DNA of 64,000 nucleotides from an uncultured bacterium (GCA_947361225.1 CANAIK010000003.1:1-64000), one strand, 5' to 3'; shown: positions 1 through 11,221, numbered from the stretch's first letter. The notes: generated by a model from the letters alone, not told the origin. Made by a program: numbers and translations.

Positions 1-23
1 TATAAATGTGATAATATTAAATT

Positions 24-647
24 ATGTCTATTCTAAAAATTATTGAATACAAAAATCCGATTCTAAGACAGAAATCGAAGGAAGTATCAAAGATATCAAA
101 AAAAATTAAGAATCTGATAACCGATATGTTGGAGACAATGTATCACGCTCAGGGCGTGGGTCTTGCCGCTCCTCAGGTGGGTGAGAATTTAAGAATTTTT
201 GTTCTCGATGTGTCAGATCCTAAGGGTCCTATTGACCCAATTGTTTTTGTGAATCCGAAAATTATCAAAAAAACAGGCGCAATAAACAGCTACGAAGGTT
301 GTTTGAGTTTTCCTAAAGCATATACAAACGTAAGAAGATACAAAAACGTCCTAATTAAAGCTCTTGATATTAACGGACGTCCTTTTGTTAAAGAGGCCCG
401 TGACGGATCCCTTTTATCAAGATGTATTCAACACGAATTCGACCACTTGGAGGGAAATCTTTTTATCGATCATTGCAGAAACAGGTTTGATGCTAATAAT
501 GCGCTCGCTAAATACAATCTTCCTTCGATTGAGGAGGAAAGATTAATTGAGGAAGATTTTTTAGAACAAGAAATCGTAGAATACGAAAAAACTCATCCTG
601 AGGAAGTTGAGGAACTAAGAAAAGCAATTGAGGAACAAGAAGGATAG
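24..647 (+). CDS. def: peptide deformylase
   Basis: GVGLAAPQVG, EGCLSFP and QHEFDHLEG (HEXXH) motifs. Confidence 0.96.
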   Translation: MSILKIIEYKNPILRQKSKEVSKISKKIKNLITDMLETMYHAQGVGLAAPQVGENLRIFVLDVSDPKGPIDPIVFVNPKIIKKTGAINSYEGCLSFPKAYTNVRRYKNVLIKALDINGRPFVKEARDGSLLSRCIQHEFDHLEGNLFIDHCRNRFDANNALAKYNLPSIEEERLIEEDFLEQEIVEYEKTHPEEVEELRKAIEEQEG

Positions 648-652
648 AAAAA

Positions 653-1588
653 ATGAAAGTAGTTTTTTTTGCAACTCCCGATATTGCTATTAAAAGTTTT
701 GAATATTTTATCAACTCCAATAATTACAAGGTTTTGGGTTTAGTTGTTCAAAAACCAAAAGCGCAGAATCGGGGCAAAAAAGTTGTCGAAAGAAAAATTA
801 CAAAAATCGCTAAAAACGCTTTAATTCCCGTGTTTGAACCCGATAGAATTTCTAAGGAACCTGAAATAATCGAAAAATTAAAAAAACTGGAGCCCGATTT
901 TTTTGTAACATTTGCTTTTGGACAAATCCTATCCCAGGAAGTTATAGATATTCCAAAATTTGGAGTTATTAACCTGCACGCAAGTTTATTGCCTCAATAT
1001 CGAGGTCCAAGTCCTATTGCTCAAGCAATTATTGACGGGTGTTCTTATAGCGGGATTACGACAATGAAAACCGAACTTGAACTTGACGCAGGGGATATTT
1101 GTCTTCAAGAAAAAATCGATATTCCGCTTGATATGAACGTTATTGAATTAATGGAAGAAATTTCCAATAAAAGTCCTCTTTTATTGGATAAAACATTAAA
1201 AGGTTTATATAATAATACCCTAAAACCAACTCCCCAAGACCACACAAAAGCCACCTTTACAAAAAAAATATTAAAAGAACAAAAACAAATCGATTGGTCA
1301 TATGATGCTTTTAATATCCACAATAAAATTAGGGGAATGTATCTAATTAACACAAATCACACAAAACACAACAACAAACTGATAAAAATCCTTAAAACGC
1401 AATTTTTAGAGAACAAAACCATAAATAAACCGGGAGAAATTATAGAAATTGATAAAGAAGGGATTGTAGTTGGATCTAAACAAGGAACGATTAAAATTCT
1501 AACTCTAAAACCTGAGGGCAAAGGAGAAATGAAGGCATTTGACTGGTCAATGGGTTCAAGAATCAAAAAAGGAGACTTTTTCGAATAA
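653..1588 (+). CDS. fmt: methionyl-tRNA formyltransferase
   Basis: VVFFATPDIA start, SLLPQYRGPSPIAQAI motif; directly follows def. Confidence 0.95.
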   Translation: MKVVFFATPDIAIKSFEYFINSNNYKVLGLVVQKPKAQNRGKKVVERKITKIAKNALIPVFEPDRISKEPEIIEKLKKLEPDFFVTFAFGQILSQEVIDIPKFGVINLHASLLPQYRGPSPIAQAIIDGCSYSGITTMKTELELDAGDICLQEKIDIPLDMNVIELMEEISNKSPLLLDKTLKGLYNNTLKPTPQDHTKATFTKKILKEQKQIDWSYDAFNIHNKIRGMYLINTNHTKHNNKLIKILKTQFLENKTINKPGEIIEIDKEGIVVGSKQGTIKILTLKPEGKGEMKAFDWSMGSRIKKGDFFE

Positions 1589-1956
1589 TGCAAAACTACA
1601 CAAGAGGAATTAGAGGCGCAATAACCTTAGAAAAAGACACAAAAGAAGAAATTAAAAAAACAACTTGTGAATTATTAGAAAAAATGCTCAAGGAAAACGA
1701 GGTTCAAAGGGAAGATATCGCTTTTGCAATTTTTACAACAACTAAAGATATCAAATCCGATTATCCTGCAAAACACGCAAGACTTGAACTCGGATTCGAT
1801 AAAATTCCAATGATGTGCTATAATGAAGCCGAAGTTGAGGGAAGTTTAAGGATGTGTTTAAGGATTTTATTAACAATTAATACAACAAAAAAACAAAACG
1901 AAATAAAACATATTTACCTTAAAGGCGCTAGTGTTCTAAGAGAGGACTTAAAATGA
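1588..1956 (+). CDS. aroH: chorismate mutase, AroH type
   Basis: 122 aa; RGIRGAITLEKDTKEEI start; AroH-like length and pattern. Confidence 0.88.
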   Translation: MQNYTRGIRGAITLEKDTKEEIKKTTCELLEKMLKENEVQREDIAFAIFTTTKDIKSDYPAKHARLELGFDKIPMMCYNEAEVEGSLRMCLRILLTINTTKKQNEIKHIYLKGASVLREDLK

Positions 1957-3302
1957 TGGAAATTATTAATAAAGAATTGGTTGAATATCCTTATTTAGAA
2001 AAGCCTTTGAGTATTTATACTTTCGATAACGGCTATAAAGTAGTATTGGCGCCAAAAAAAAGCCCTATGATTAACATAAGCTCCTGGGTAAAAACAGGAT
2101 CAATTAACGAAAACAAAGATAACAACGGCGTTTCACATTTTGTTGAACATTTATTATTTAAAGGTACAACAAAATACAAAGCCGGATATTTCGATAAAAA
2201 AATGGAACAATTGGGTGGAATTATTAACGCTGCAACCTGGAAAGATTACACTTTTTATTATATTAATATCCCTAAAGAACACTTTAGAATCGCTCTTGAG
2301 CTCCACTCCGATATGATGGTGGACGCAATTTTCCCAGGACAAGAAATTGGTCCTCGATTCGATATTAAAGGGAATCCTCCCGAAGAAAAAAGGGAAAGAT
2401 ACGTTGTTATTGAAGAAATTCGAATGGGGGAAGACAACAACTGGAGAAAAGTTTATAAAAATTTAAATAATATAATGTATCAAAATCATCCTTATAAAAG
2501 GGAGGTTATTGGGACTAAAGAAATTATTTCCAATATCACTCAAGAAGAAATTGTTCGATATTATAAAACTTTCTACACTCCTAATAACATAACAACAATA
2601 GTTTCAGGTGTTTTTGATGAAGAAAAAGTAATTAATTTAATTAAAGATAATTTCCGATTCCGGGATAACTCCAATATAGAACCTTGTGTTGCTGATAAAA
2701 AAATTAAAGAAACAAAAATCAAAAACCCAACCGTGGTCTATGATTCATCTGACATTCAAACAGGATATTTAATGTTAGGAGCGCTTTGCGATAGTGCGTC
2801 TAATTTAAAAGAAACAATAGCTCTTGATTTACTTTCAACAATTCTAGGGGACGGAAAAAGCTCAAGACTCTATTCTACTTTAGTTGAAAATCAAGAAAAA
2901 CCGCATTATTATCAAATTGAAAGCTGTCATTATCAATTTAAAGACGGGGACAATTTCTTTATTGAAGCGAATTTTGACCCAACCAAAAAAGATATTGTTA
3001 TTGAAGAATTAAAAGGGCAATTGAGGGGTTTAGAAAAAATCGAACAAACAGAACTCGATAAAGCCAAAAAAAGAGCCCGTGTAAATTTTGCCCAGGAATC
3101 AGAAACCGTTTGCGATATAGCGGATGCTATCGGTTTTTGGATGAGTGTTTGCGAAGATATTACTTTAGCTAAAAAATACTTATCGACACTGGAAGAAATT
3201 GATTGTTCTTATCTTCAATCGATTGCAAAAAAATACTTAGACCCCGATTTAGTTTCAATTAGTATTTGTTTGCCTGAAGGAGAAAAAAATGGAACATTAT
3301 AA
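1953..3302 (+). CDS. M16 family zinc peptidase, catalytic subunit
   Basis: HFVEHLLFKGT (HXXEH) motif; overlaps the aroH stop (ATGA). Confidence 0.92.
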   Translation: MMEIINKELVEYPYLEKPLSIYTFDNGYKVVLAPKKSPMINISSWVKTGSINENKDNNGVSHFVEHLLFKGTTKYKAGYFDKKMEQLGGIINAATWKDYTFYYINIPKEHFRIALELHSDMMVDAIFPGQEIGPRFDIKGNPPEEKRERYVVIEEIRMGEDNNWRKVYKNLNNIMYQNHPYKREVIGTKEIISNITQEEIVRYYKTFYTPNNITTIVSGVFDEEKVINLIKDNFRFRDNSNIEPCVADKKIKETKIKNPTVVYDSSDIQTGYLMLGALCDSASNLKETIALDLLSTILGDGKSSRLYSTLVENQEKPHYYQIESCHYQFKDGDNFFIEANFDPTKKDIVIEELKGQLRGLEKIEQTELDKAKKRARVNFAQESETVCDIADAIGFWMSVCEDITLAKKYLSTLEEIDCSYLQSIAKKYLDPDLVSISICLPEGEKNGTL

Positions 3303-4518
3303 TAAAAATAATATAAATATTCTAATCGAACAAATGCCAAAAACCCCAAGAATTAGTATTTCTTTCTTTTTTAAAGTTGTAAAAAAAGAAAAATTCGCAG
3401 GGATTAACTCCCTTTTAGCAAGATTACTACTTCAAGGGACAAAGAATTATTCAGCCTCTAAATTAGCGGAATTATTCGAGAATCAATGTATTGATATAAC
3501 TTCTAAAGCAAAACAGGATTATCTTAAGCTTTCTTTGGTCTTTTTGAATGAAGATTTAAAAGAGGCAATCAACCTTACTAAAGATTTGATTCTCAATTCA
3601 ACATTTAACGATTATAAAAAAGAAATTTACAAAATGAAGAATGAAATTATATCTGATTTGGATAATCCAAAGTTCAAATTAACGGATTGTTTTGTAAAAA
3701 CGATATTTGACAATCATCCTTACAGCGCAACTCACACAAAAATCCTTGAAAGCATTGATAATATTACAAAAGAAGATATCATTGAAACGCATAAGGAATT
3801 ATTAAAAAATTTCCATTCAATTGTTTTTGTTGGTGATTGCGAGAATAAAACCGAACTTATCGATTATTTGAGCTCAAATTTTAATTTCTTAGAATCAAAT
3901 GATACAAAAAACGAAATTGAAGATTTATTTACAACACAAAATAAAGAGGATAAACTTATTTTTATCCCCAAAAACGACGCTCAACAGGCTCAAATCCTTC
4001 AAGGGTGGCTGGTTCCAAGTTTTAATTCACCCTTAAGTCCTAATTATTCAATTCTTAATAATATCTTAGGTGCGCAAGGACTTTCAAGCAGGCTTTTTGT
4101 AAACCTAAGAGACAAACAAGGACTAGCATACACCGTTCGAAGTCAATATGAAACCCTTTTGCACAGTGCGATTTTTGATTTGTACATTGGAACTGCCCCT
4201 ATAAACATTAACAAATCTTTATTGGGATTCGAAGACGAACTTCAAAAATTAGCGGATAAAGCGCCTCTTAACGAGGAACTTATAGGAGCCAGGGAAAATA
4301 TTAAAGGAAGATTAAAGTATTTTAGTCAGAATAATTCTCAAATTTGCTCAATTCAAGGATACAACTACACAATGGGTCTTGGATTGGACTACAATGAAAA
4401 ATTCTTATCAAAACTCGATAAAGTAACAGCTGAGGATGTTTCTAATACAGCTAAAAATTTGTTGCAAACACCAAAATTAACTGTTATTATTGCACCTGAA
4501 GAATATAGAATCGAATAA
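3289..4518 (+). CDS. M16 family peptidase-like, probably non-catalytic partner
   Basis: M16-like C-terminal pattern (GLSSRLFVNLRDKQGLAYTV) but GINSLLARLLLQGT replaces the HXXEH region. Confidence 0.88.
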   Translation: MEHYNKNNINILIEQMPKTPRISISFFFKVVKKEKFAGINSLLARLLLQGTKNYSASKLAELFENQCIDITSKAKQDYLKLSLVFLNEDLKEAINLTKDLILNSTFNDYKKEIYKMKNEIISDLDNPKFKLTDCFVKTIFDNHPYSATHTKILESIDNITKEDIIETHKELLKNFHSIVFVGDCENKTELIDYLSSNFNFLESNDTKNEIEDLFTTQNKEDKLIFIPKNDAQQAQILQGWLVPSFNSPLSPNYSILNNILGAQGLSSRLFVNLRDKQGLAYTVRSQYETLLHSAIFDLYIGTAPININKSLLGFEDELQKLADKAPLNEELIGARENIKGRLKYFSQNNSQICSIQGYNYTMGLGLDYNEKFLSKLDKVTAEDVSNTAKNLLQTPKLTVIIAPEEYRIE

Positions 4519-4549
4519 ATAAAACTTGACCCTCAAATATCAAAACAAA

Positions 4550-5902
4550 CTAAGAAGCGGATTTATTCCAAAAAAGATAAACAAAAATCCCTAAAAAAGT
4601 AATTATTAATCCTGGAACCGTAGATAAGGGCTTTAGAAAAGTAAGAGAGATAATTATTATCGAACTTAGGATTATAAAAGCAATCGGGATAAAATTTGGA
4701 ACTTTAAAGACGCTTTTTTCTTTGCTATATAATTTTCTCATTCTAAAAATCCCAAAAATTGTAATTGTGTAAAAAATTATCGAAGAATAAATAACATAAT
4801 CCAATAATTGAGCGTAGTTTCCCCAAAGAATCAAAACGCAAATCCAAAAACACTGCGCCCAGAGGGAATTTTTCGGGGTTTTTGTTTTTCTATCAATAAA
4901 AGCAAGTTTTCTAAAAAAAATCCTATCTTTTGCCATTTTATAATAAACCCTGCCTCCTGTAAGAATCATCCCATTAGCGCATCCAAAGGCAGAAATTGCA
5001 ATTATTAGGGCAATTATAAAAAGCGCTTTTTGATTAAAAATTTGAATTGCAAGCTGCGCTGCTACAATATCTTGAGGAGAAGTTTTTATTAAATCCAAAG
5101 ACAAGGTCGATAAATAAATTAAATTTATTAAAAAATACAAAGTAATTACAAGCCCGACCCCAAGAATTAATGCTTTTTTGATATTTTTTTTGGGATGCTT
5201 AATTTCGCTTGTTATAAAAGTTACATTATTCCAGGTGATTGACGCAAACAGAGCCCCTGTTATACTCATTATCATTAGTTTTATAGTTTCAAGGTTAAAA
5301 ACGAAAGGGATTGTCAAATTTGATTTTAGAATCGATAAATCAAACCCGAATAAAACCCCGCACACAATAATTAGGACAATCGATAGAATTTTTGTTAAGG
5401 TAAAAATATTTTGAACCAAAACCCCCAGCTTAACGCCTTTTGAGTTAATAAAAGTTAGAATTAAAACATTAACAATCGCAAACAGCTGTTCTGTTGATAA
5501 GGAATAATGGGACAATTTAATAATATAGTTAGAACTGCTAATTATCGGAATAATTAATCCGATAAATTTTGATAACGCAATAAAAACAGCAGCAAGCGTC
5601 CCTGTTTGAATAACCAAAAAAAGCGTCCAGCCGTATAAAAAGGCAATTTTTTTATTGAATATTTTTTTAAGATAAATATATTGTCCGCCTTCGTCGGGAA
5701 TTGTAGAAGACAACTCTCCGTAGCAAAGCGCTCCTAATAAAGTTATCAATCCCGCTAATAACCACACCAAAATTAACAACAACCCGGAATTTGTGAATCT
5801 TGCAATATGGGTTGAAACAATAAAAATCCCACTCCCAATCATAGAACCCACTACGATTGAGATTGCGTCTTTTAAATTAAGGGTTCGCTTTAATTCTGAC
5901 AT
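4550..5902 (-). CDS. APC family amino acid permease
   Basis: LNLKDAISIVVGSMIGSGIFIV and YGELSSTIPDEGGQYIYLKKIF motifs; multiple TM segments. Confidence 0.9.
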   Translation of the reverse strand: MSELKRTLNLKDAISIVVGSMIGSGIFIVSTHIARFTNSGLLLILVWLLAGLITLLGALCYGELSSTIPDEGGQYIYLKKIFNKKIAFLYGWTLFLVIQTGTLAAVFIALSKFIGLIIPIISSSNYIIKLSHYSLSTEQLFAIVNVLILTFINSKGVKLGVLVQNIFTLTKILSIVLIIVCGVLFGFDLSILKSNLTIPFVFNLETIKLMIMSITGALFASITWNNVTFITSEIKHPKKNIKKALILGVGLVITLYFLINLIYLSTLSLDLIKTSPQDIVAAQLAIQIFNQKALFIIALIIAISAFGCANGMILTGGRVYYKMAKDRIFFRKLAFIDRKTKTPKNSLWAQCFWICVLILWGNYAQLLDYVIYSSIIFYTITIFGIFRMRKLYSKEKSVFKVPNFIPIAFIILSSIIIISLTFLKPLSTVPGLIITFLGIFVYLFWNKSAS

Positions 5903-5925
5903 AAAAAAATAATATCATAAAAATT

Positions 5926-7296
5926 TTATTCATCTAAAAATTCGTTTTTATTTGTTAATTTTTTTGTAATAAAATATTGAATCCTTGGAATTGCAACACC
6001 GAGCGCTAAAGTTGATAAAACCGTTGCTATTGAATAGAAAGCAAAGTTTTTATTAATATTTTTTTTAGCAATCGATTCAATTTTATCAATAGTTACGCTA
6101 TCAAAGGATTCTCTATTAATTTGTTTTATAAAGTTATCAATTGATTGTCTTATTGTATCCAGCTCTTTTTTAGGAACGAATTTCATTTTATCCGAGGCTC
6201 TATTTTTCGTTGCAATATTAAAAGTTTCACTTAAAAACTGAGGATCGCACAAAATTCCTTGTTTTAATACATCCTGCGCTTGGATTTTAGATAAATAACA
6301 GCAATTATCAAAAACAGGCTGCAATTGCGACATTTTTGCAGCTTTATTTTTATAAGACGGAAATTTTTCTAAAAATTCTTCCAATCGAACAACTTCTTTA
6401 TTGTTAAACAAATTATCAAGTTCTATTTTTTGATTTTTGTCCAATGTTCCAATTGTGCTGCCTAAAAAGTCATTTGGGTCAAACCCTTTGGTTTTTAGCT
6501 CTTCGACAACTTTATTTAAAACCTTAGGATCGATATTTGTATTCTTTGCAATTTTATTAAAAACATTATTAACTAAATGATTGGAAGAAAAAAGATAAAA
6601 ATAAATTGATGAAATATCACGAAATAAATTCTCGATTTTACGATAAATATTAGGAGCGTTTATACACCGACCCGAAACAACGCCCGAATCGGTAATTAAG
6701 AGTCTTGCAGTTGAATTATTCTCAATAACATCCGCTAATTTATAAAGAGAAGTAAAGTTGAGTTGTTTTTTATTTGTTTTATTCCTAAATTCCTCAAAAC
6801 TTGTTGGTTTTATAGTTGTTTGGTCTTTTTTTGTTTTTTGACTAATTTTTCTTGATAAATCCCTGCTTATCTTAGGTAATACAAACCCTATAAAATAAGT
6901 AGCTAAAAATGTGCTCAAAAGTGTGTTTGCGGTTTTATAGCCGAGCGCAGTTTTACTAATTTTATTATTTTTAACAGGATCCCTAAGACAATCTTTCCCT
7001 AAATTAAAACTCAAATCTTTAATTCCAAAAACCTTCCCTCCAATTGCATCCCCGAGGCTTTTAAGCGCTTGAACGCCCCAAATCCAAACAGCAGCACTAA
7101 CGCCTTGTTCAATAAATCTATCCGAAGCTTCTTTAATCCCGCCCCTTTTTTTAGCCTCGTTTGAGCGCAACAAAGTCACTCCGGATTCAATAAAAACAAT
7201 AGGAGCAATTGCATTCTTATCAAAAAATGCCCCTAAAGGCTTTGCAAATGGAGTTTTGGAGGTAAAATTAATTTGATTTTGATTGTTTATTTTCAT
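5926..7296 (-). CDS. hypothetical protein with N-terminal INFTSK motif and hydrophobic segments
   Basis: 456-aa ORF; no family recognised; style shared with 36502..37440. Confidence 0.7.
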   Translation of the reverse strand: MKINNQNQINFTSKTPFAKPLGAFFDKNAIAPIVFIESGVTLLRSNEAKKRGGIKEASDRFIEQGVSAAVWIWGVQALKSLGDAIGGKVFGIKDLSFNLGKDCLRDPVKNNKISKTALGYKTANTLLSTFLATYFIGFVLPKISRDLSRKISQKTKKDQTTIKPTSFEEFRNKTNKKQLNFTSLYKLADVIENNSTARLLITDSGVVSGRCINAPNIYRKIENLFRDISSIYFYLFSSNHLVNNVFNKIAKNTNIDPKVLNKVVEELKTKGFDPNDFLGSTIGTLDKNQKIELDNLFNNKEVVRLEEFLEKFPSYKNKAAKMSQLQPVFDNCCYLSKIQAQDVLKQGILCDPQFLSETFNIATKNRASDKMKFVPKKELDTIRQSIDNFIKQINRESFDSVTIDKIESIAKKNINKNFAFYSIATVLSTLALGVAIPRIQYFITKKLTNKNEFLDE

Positions 7297-7336
7297 TCAA
7301 TGTCAATAAAAAACACTTGAAAAAAAATTTTTGCCT

Positions 7337-7885
7337 TTAAAGTTTAATATCGCCTTGTCTTAAAACCTTGTAACAACTATCCTCACACAAAATTACGGTT
7401 GAAGGACTGGTTAATTCAATAGAATCTTTAATTGGGGGAATAATTGTCGCACAATCGGAGAATTTTTGATAAGCTTCCTTGTAGTTTTTAACAGGAGGCT
7501 CATTTGACACATTGCAAGAAGTTGTTGCAAGAACACATCCTTCGATTTTTTCAACAATTCTATAAAAATCCTCGCTATTAGGAACCCTAATTCCAACTGT
7601 CGATTTATTACTTGTAATTAAAGGGGAGCACAAATCGGTTTTTTCAAAAATCAAAGTCAAACCCCCGGGCAAGTATTGTTCAATTAACGAATTTGCATAA
7701 TTAGGAATTTTTTTAATGTATTTTTTTAAATTATTAAAATCATTGCTCATTAGAATAAGGGGTTTATCTGAATCTCTTTTTTTAATTTCATAAATTTTCT
7801 TAATTGCGCTATTATCCTCCGGATGCGCTCCAAAACCCCAAACCGTATCTGTTTTAAACGCTATAACTTCTCCTTTTTTAAGCAT
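7337..7885 (-). CDS. tsaC: L-threonylcarbamoyladenylate synthase (Sua5/YciO/YrdC)
   Basis: GEVIAFKTDTVWGFGAHPED, KKRDSDKPLILM and YLPGGLTLIF motifs. Confidence 0.92.
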   Translation of the reverse strand: MLKKGEVIAFKTDTVWGFGAHPEDNSAIKKIYEIKKRDSDKPLILMSNDFNNLKKYIKKIPNYANSLIEQYLPGGLTLIFEKTDLCSPLITSNKSTVGIRVPNSEDFYRIVEKIEGCVLATTSCNVSNEPPVKNYKEAYQKFSDCATIIPPIKDSIELTSPSTVILCEDSCYKVLRQGDIKL

Positions 7886-9473
7886 TTTTCTTAATCCCCA
7901 GTTTTGTTTCGATTTTTTCTTTTAAATCTTCCAAATACTCAATTCTTAATAAATGCGCAACCAAAACATAAGAAATTAACATAAAAATAAAATCTATGCT
8001 CACTTTTACGATTTTTAGAATAAAACTATCACTTAATACTAAATTCATACAAGAATTAAGGAAAAACCCTAATATAAAAGTAATTAAAGCACAAAAAAGA
8101 ATTTTTCCTATTTGTTTAAAGAAAACCCTGTATCCGATTGAAATTTTTTTCCTAATTAGAATCGCCAACAAAGTTCCGTTAATTAAAGTTATAATGCTTG
8201 TCGAAAGCGCAATCCCGTTTATTCCTAAGGGACCAACCAAAAGTGAATTAAAAATAAGTTTTAATAAAATCGACCCTAAAGCGATATAAAAAGGAGTTTT
8301 AGAATCCCCAAAAGAATAATAAAGACGGGTTATTGAGTCTCGAAACATATAAGGAATTATAGATAAGGAAATAAAGAATAGAACCTCTGAAACCATTAAG
8401 GTTGCTTGATGAGTAAAAGCACCCCTTTCAAGCGCAAGAGAAATAAGGTCGACTCTTGCAATAAAAATGTAAATCATTGTAAAGGTTCCGACAAAAATCA
8501 AAGATCCAACGCCTTTGTTAAAATAATGACGAACTTCATCGAACTTATTTTGCGCTACAAGTCTTGAAAACAAAGGAAACAAAGGAACCAAAAGCGCTGA
8601 TAACATTAAACCGACCGGAAACTGAAAAATCCTGTTAGCATAACCATACGCAGTCCATTGACCTTGAGCCAAGCTGCTTGCAAAGAAAATATCGACATAA
8701 ATCCCAATTTGTCCTATTGTTGAGGACAAAAAAGCGGGCATTAAAAGTTCCAGTATCTCGTTAAATTTTTTATTCTTAAAAAAATCAAAAACGGGTTTAA
8801 AAGTATATCCGAGTTTAACTACAACAGGAGTCTGAACCAAAAGCTGCAAAAGCGCTCCAAAAGTCGTTCCAAGCGCCAAATAAAACCCGGTGTTGTCCCC
8901 TTTTGTTATAAAAAGAGTTATAATTATCCCGATTGATACCATAGAAGGGGCAATATTTGGCAATAAAAATTTATTATAAGTAACTAAAATCCCGTAATAA
9001 AGCCCTAAAAGCGCCCCAACCAATATTACGGGGGACATTAATTTTAAATGATACGCTGCTAAAGCTGATAACTCGGGGCTTGCTTGTGAAATTATAATTT
9101 TCATTACAATATCGGGATAAAAGAAACAAATTAAAGCAATTAATCCAAAAACAAGCAAAGAAAAGGTTTCATAGGTATTAAAAAGTCTTTTTACTTCTTT
9201 TTTTGGCTTTGCACTAAAATTATCAATAATTTTTGAAAATACACTAACCGTAGCGGAATGAAAGGGTCCGCCCATTCCCCCTAAAATTACAACAGCGAGC
9301 GCAGGAATTTGATAGGCGTAAAAATAAGCGTCTGAAACTAAACTTGCCCCGTAATAATTAGCAACTATAATATCTCTTAAAAACCCGGCAACTTTAGATA
9401 GTAGAATTACAATTACAATAAGGGTTGCAGACTTTAAGAGGGTTTGAGATTTTTTATCTTGAGTTTTTTCCAT
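7878..9473 (-). CDS. murJ: lipid II flippase MurJ (MviN)
   Basis: 531 aa polytopic; LLSKVAGFLRDIIVANYYGAS MviN signature; YGYANRIFQFPVGLMLSALLVPLFPLFSRL. Confidence 0.93.
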   Translation of the reverse strand: MEKTQDKKSQTLLKSATLIVIVILLSKVAGFLRDIIVANYYGASLVSDAYFYAYQIPALAVVILGGMGGPFHSATVSVFSKIIDNFSAKPKKEVKRLFNTYETFSLLVFGLIALICFFYPDIVMKIIISQASPELSALAAYHLKLMSPVILVGALLGLYYGILVTYNKFLLPNIAPSMVSIGIIITLFITKGDNTGFYLALGTTFGALLQLLVQTPVVVKLGYTFKPVFDFFKNKKFNEILELLMPAFLSSTIGQIGIYVDIFFASSLAQGQWTAYGYANRIFQFPVGLMLSALLVPLFPLFSRLVAQNKFDEVRHYFNKGVGSLIFVGTFTMIYIFIARVDLISLALERGAFTHQATLMVSEVLFFISLSIIPYMFRDSITRLYYSFGDSKTPFYIALGSILLKLIFNSLLVGPLGINGIALSTSIITLINGTLLAILIRKKISIGYRVFFKQIGKILFCALITFILGFFLNSCMNLVLSDSFILKIVKVSIDFIFMLISYVLVAHLLRIEYLEDLKEKIETKLGIKKNA

Positions 9474-9475
9474 TA

Positions 9476-11149
9476 TTACAACAATTCCACACGATAAACA
9501 ACGTATTTTCCTTTATTTTCCTTGGATAAGGGTAAAAAATTAATCGTATTATTTCCTTGTTTTAAATATTGGGTAATATTCATTTTGATTACAGGGGTTT
9601 GATTAATTTGTTTTGTATCTAAGAATTCAAAACCGTTAATTGAGAAAGGAAAATCGCTGACATTTTTTTGATTGTCAATATATAAATAAGCCTCTTTGTA
9701 AGCGTCTTTGTCGAAATAGAATTCGGTTTTGTAGGAAATATTATATTCGTTAAATAACACCGTTTTAGGCATAGTTGAAATATTTATCCCCGAATAATAA
9801 TATTTTAAGATATCAGGATACTTAACCCCTTTTTTAGTTAAATTGTATGCTCCAAACTGGCTCATTCCGACGCTGTGTCCGAATCCTCCTCCAATAAACT
9901 TAAAATTGGTCGGATATTTTTCGTCCCCTTCGAAAATTTTTGTTAATAAATATTCGTCTTTGGGTTCTGTTTGTTGGATTCCCGAGGTTTCAACGTAAAA
10001 ATTGCCACTTGGTAATATTGCCCCGTTTTTCTTAATTAATCTTCTTATTCCAAGTTCTTTTTTAATCCTGTAATCACCGCTTTTGGATTTAATTTCCAAT
10101 TCCACGACTTTTCCCGATTGGGTTCTTTTGATTGGTTTAATTTCTCTTAAACCCTCAAAAGGAATGTCACCGTCGTATTTTGGGGTTACAAGATTTGCCC
10201 TTGATTGTTGTTGAAGAGTGTCTTTTAAAACATTCTCGAGCTCATCTTTTGTAAATTCTACACTCCAGCGAAACTTGGGGGAGTTAACATCCAGTCCGTT
10301 ATCTTTTTTTGAATAAAAATCTCTAATTTCTTCTTCCGTTTTAAGCGGTTTTTGATTGGGGTCATCGTATTTTGCCTTAAGATAAGGATGATTATTGCTT
10401 GGATAGCCCGTTCCAAAAACATCGTCCCAATCGTCCGTAATCCCCGGGGAGGTTGAAAAATAAAGGGCGCTAATCGGTTTTTCTTTATAAAGAGCGTAAA
10501 TTCCTTTTGTTTTTTCAACAGCGTTATCTGTTATTTCTCGATAAGAATTAACCCCGTAATAAACTTGAGAAGAAGTCGAATCAACAACATCATAATTAGG
10601 GTTGATATTTGCCCTTTGAACGTTGTTTCTTGCCGCTTCCGGCTGCGCTTTTAGAGCCTCAAGTCAGAAAGAAACAGGCATTTCATTAGGAACAACCCCT
10701 CGCAAATAATTTTGAATATCGACAACATTAACCAAATTAAAACGATTCGGTTTCTTAGATGCCCTAAGTTCCAACATTCCCTTGTATTTAGCAGGAGTCC
10801 CTTTTCGATTTAAATTAATAATAAGAAACTCGGAATTAGAACTAAGCAGCAGTGGACCCGTTAATTTTTCATACTTAGGTTTATTATCGATTGCAATATC
10901 GAATAATCCCTCTTTCATTGAAAAATAAAGCGTTTTGTTCCCGTCCACCGGTTCAATTTTGACATTTGTCGACATATCAATAATTTTTATTGTATCCAAA
11001 GACATTATTGAAACATTGTCGAATTCCTGGCTTGAAAAAGCCTGATTTGATAAACCCACTCTTATTGTTGTTTTTTCTTTTTCATAACCTAAGGTTATAT
11101 TCTCAATTAAAAACAAAAATAATATTAATATTAAAAATTTTACTCTCAT
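9476..11149 (-). pseudogene. spoIID: SpoIID/LytB domain protein interrupted by a single in-frame TGA at 10664..10666
   Basis: Both ORFs (10664..11149 and 9476..10105) are in the same frame (starts 1044 nt apart). Manual translation between them is open: VVPNEMPVSF*LEALKAQPEAARNNVQ...STSPGITDDWDDVFG...GGGFGHSVGMSQFGA. Confidence 0.85.
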
Positions 11150-11221
11150 ATTAATATATTTTACAATTAAAAATTATTAATGTAAAATATATTATGTTTA
11201 TAGATTTTTTTGGAGAAAAAT

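Noticed and set aside
10258-10518. 86-aa minus-strand ORF within spoIID
   Set aside because: Out-of-frame shadow; the in-frame translation gives recognisable SpoIID sequence.
9476-11149. Genome-wide TGA recoding (Gly or Trp) as the explanation for the SpoIID TGA
   Set aside because: TGA terminates other genes here at natural ATGA junctions, and the other long genes have no internal TGA in the ORF track.
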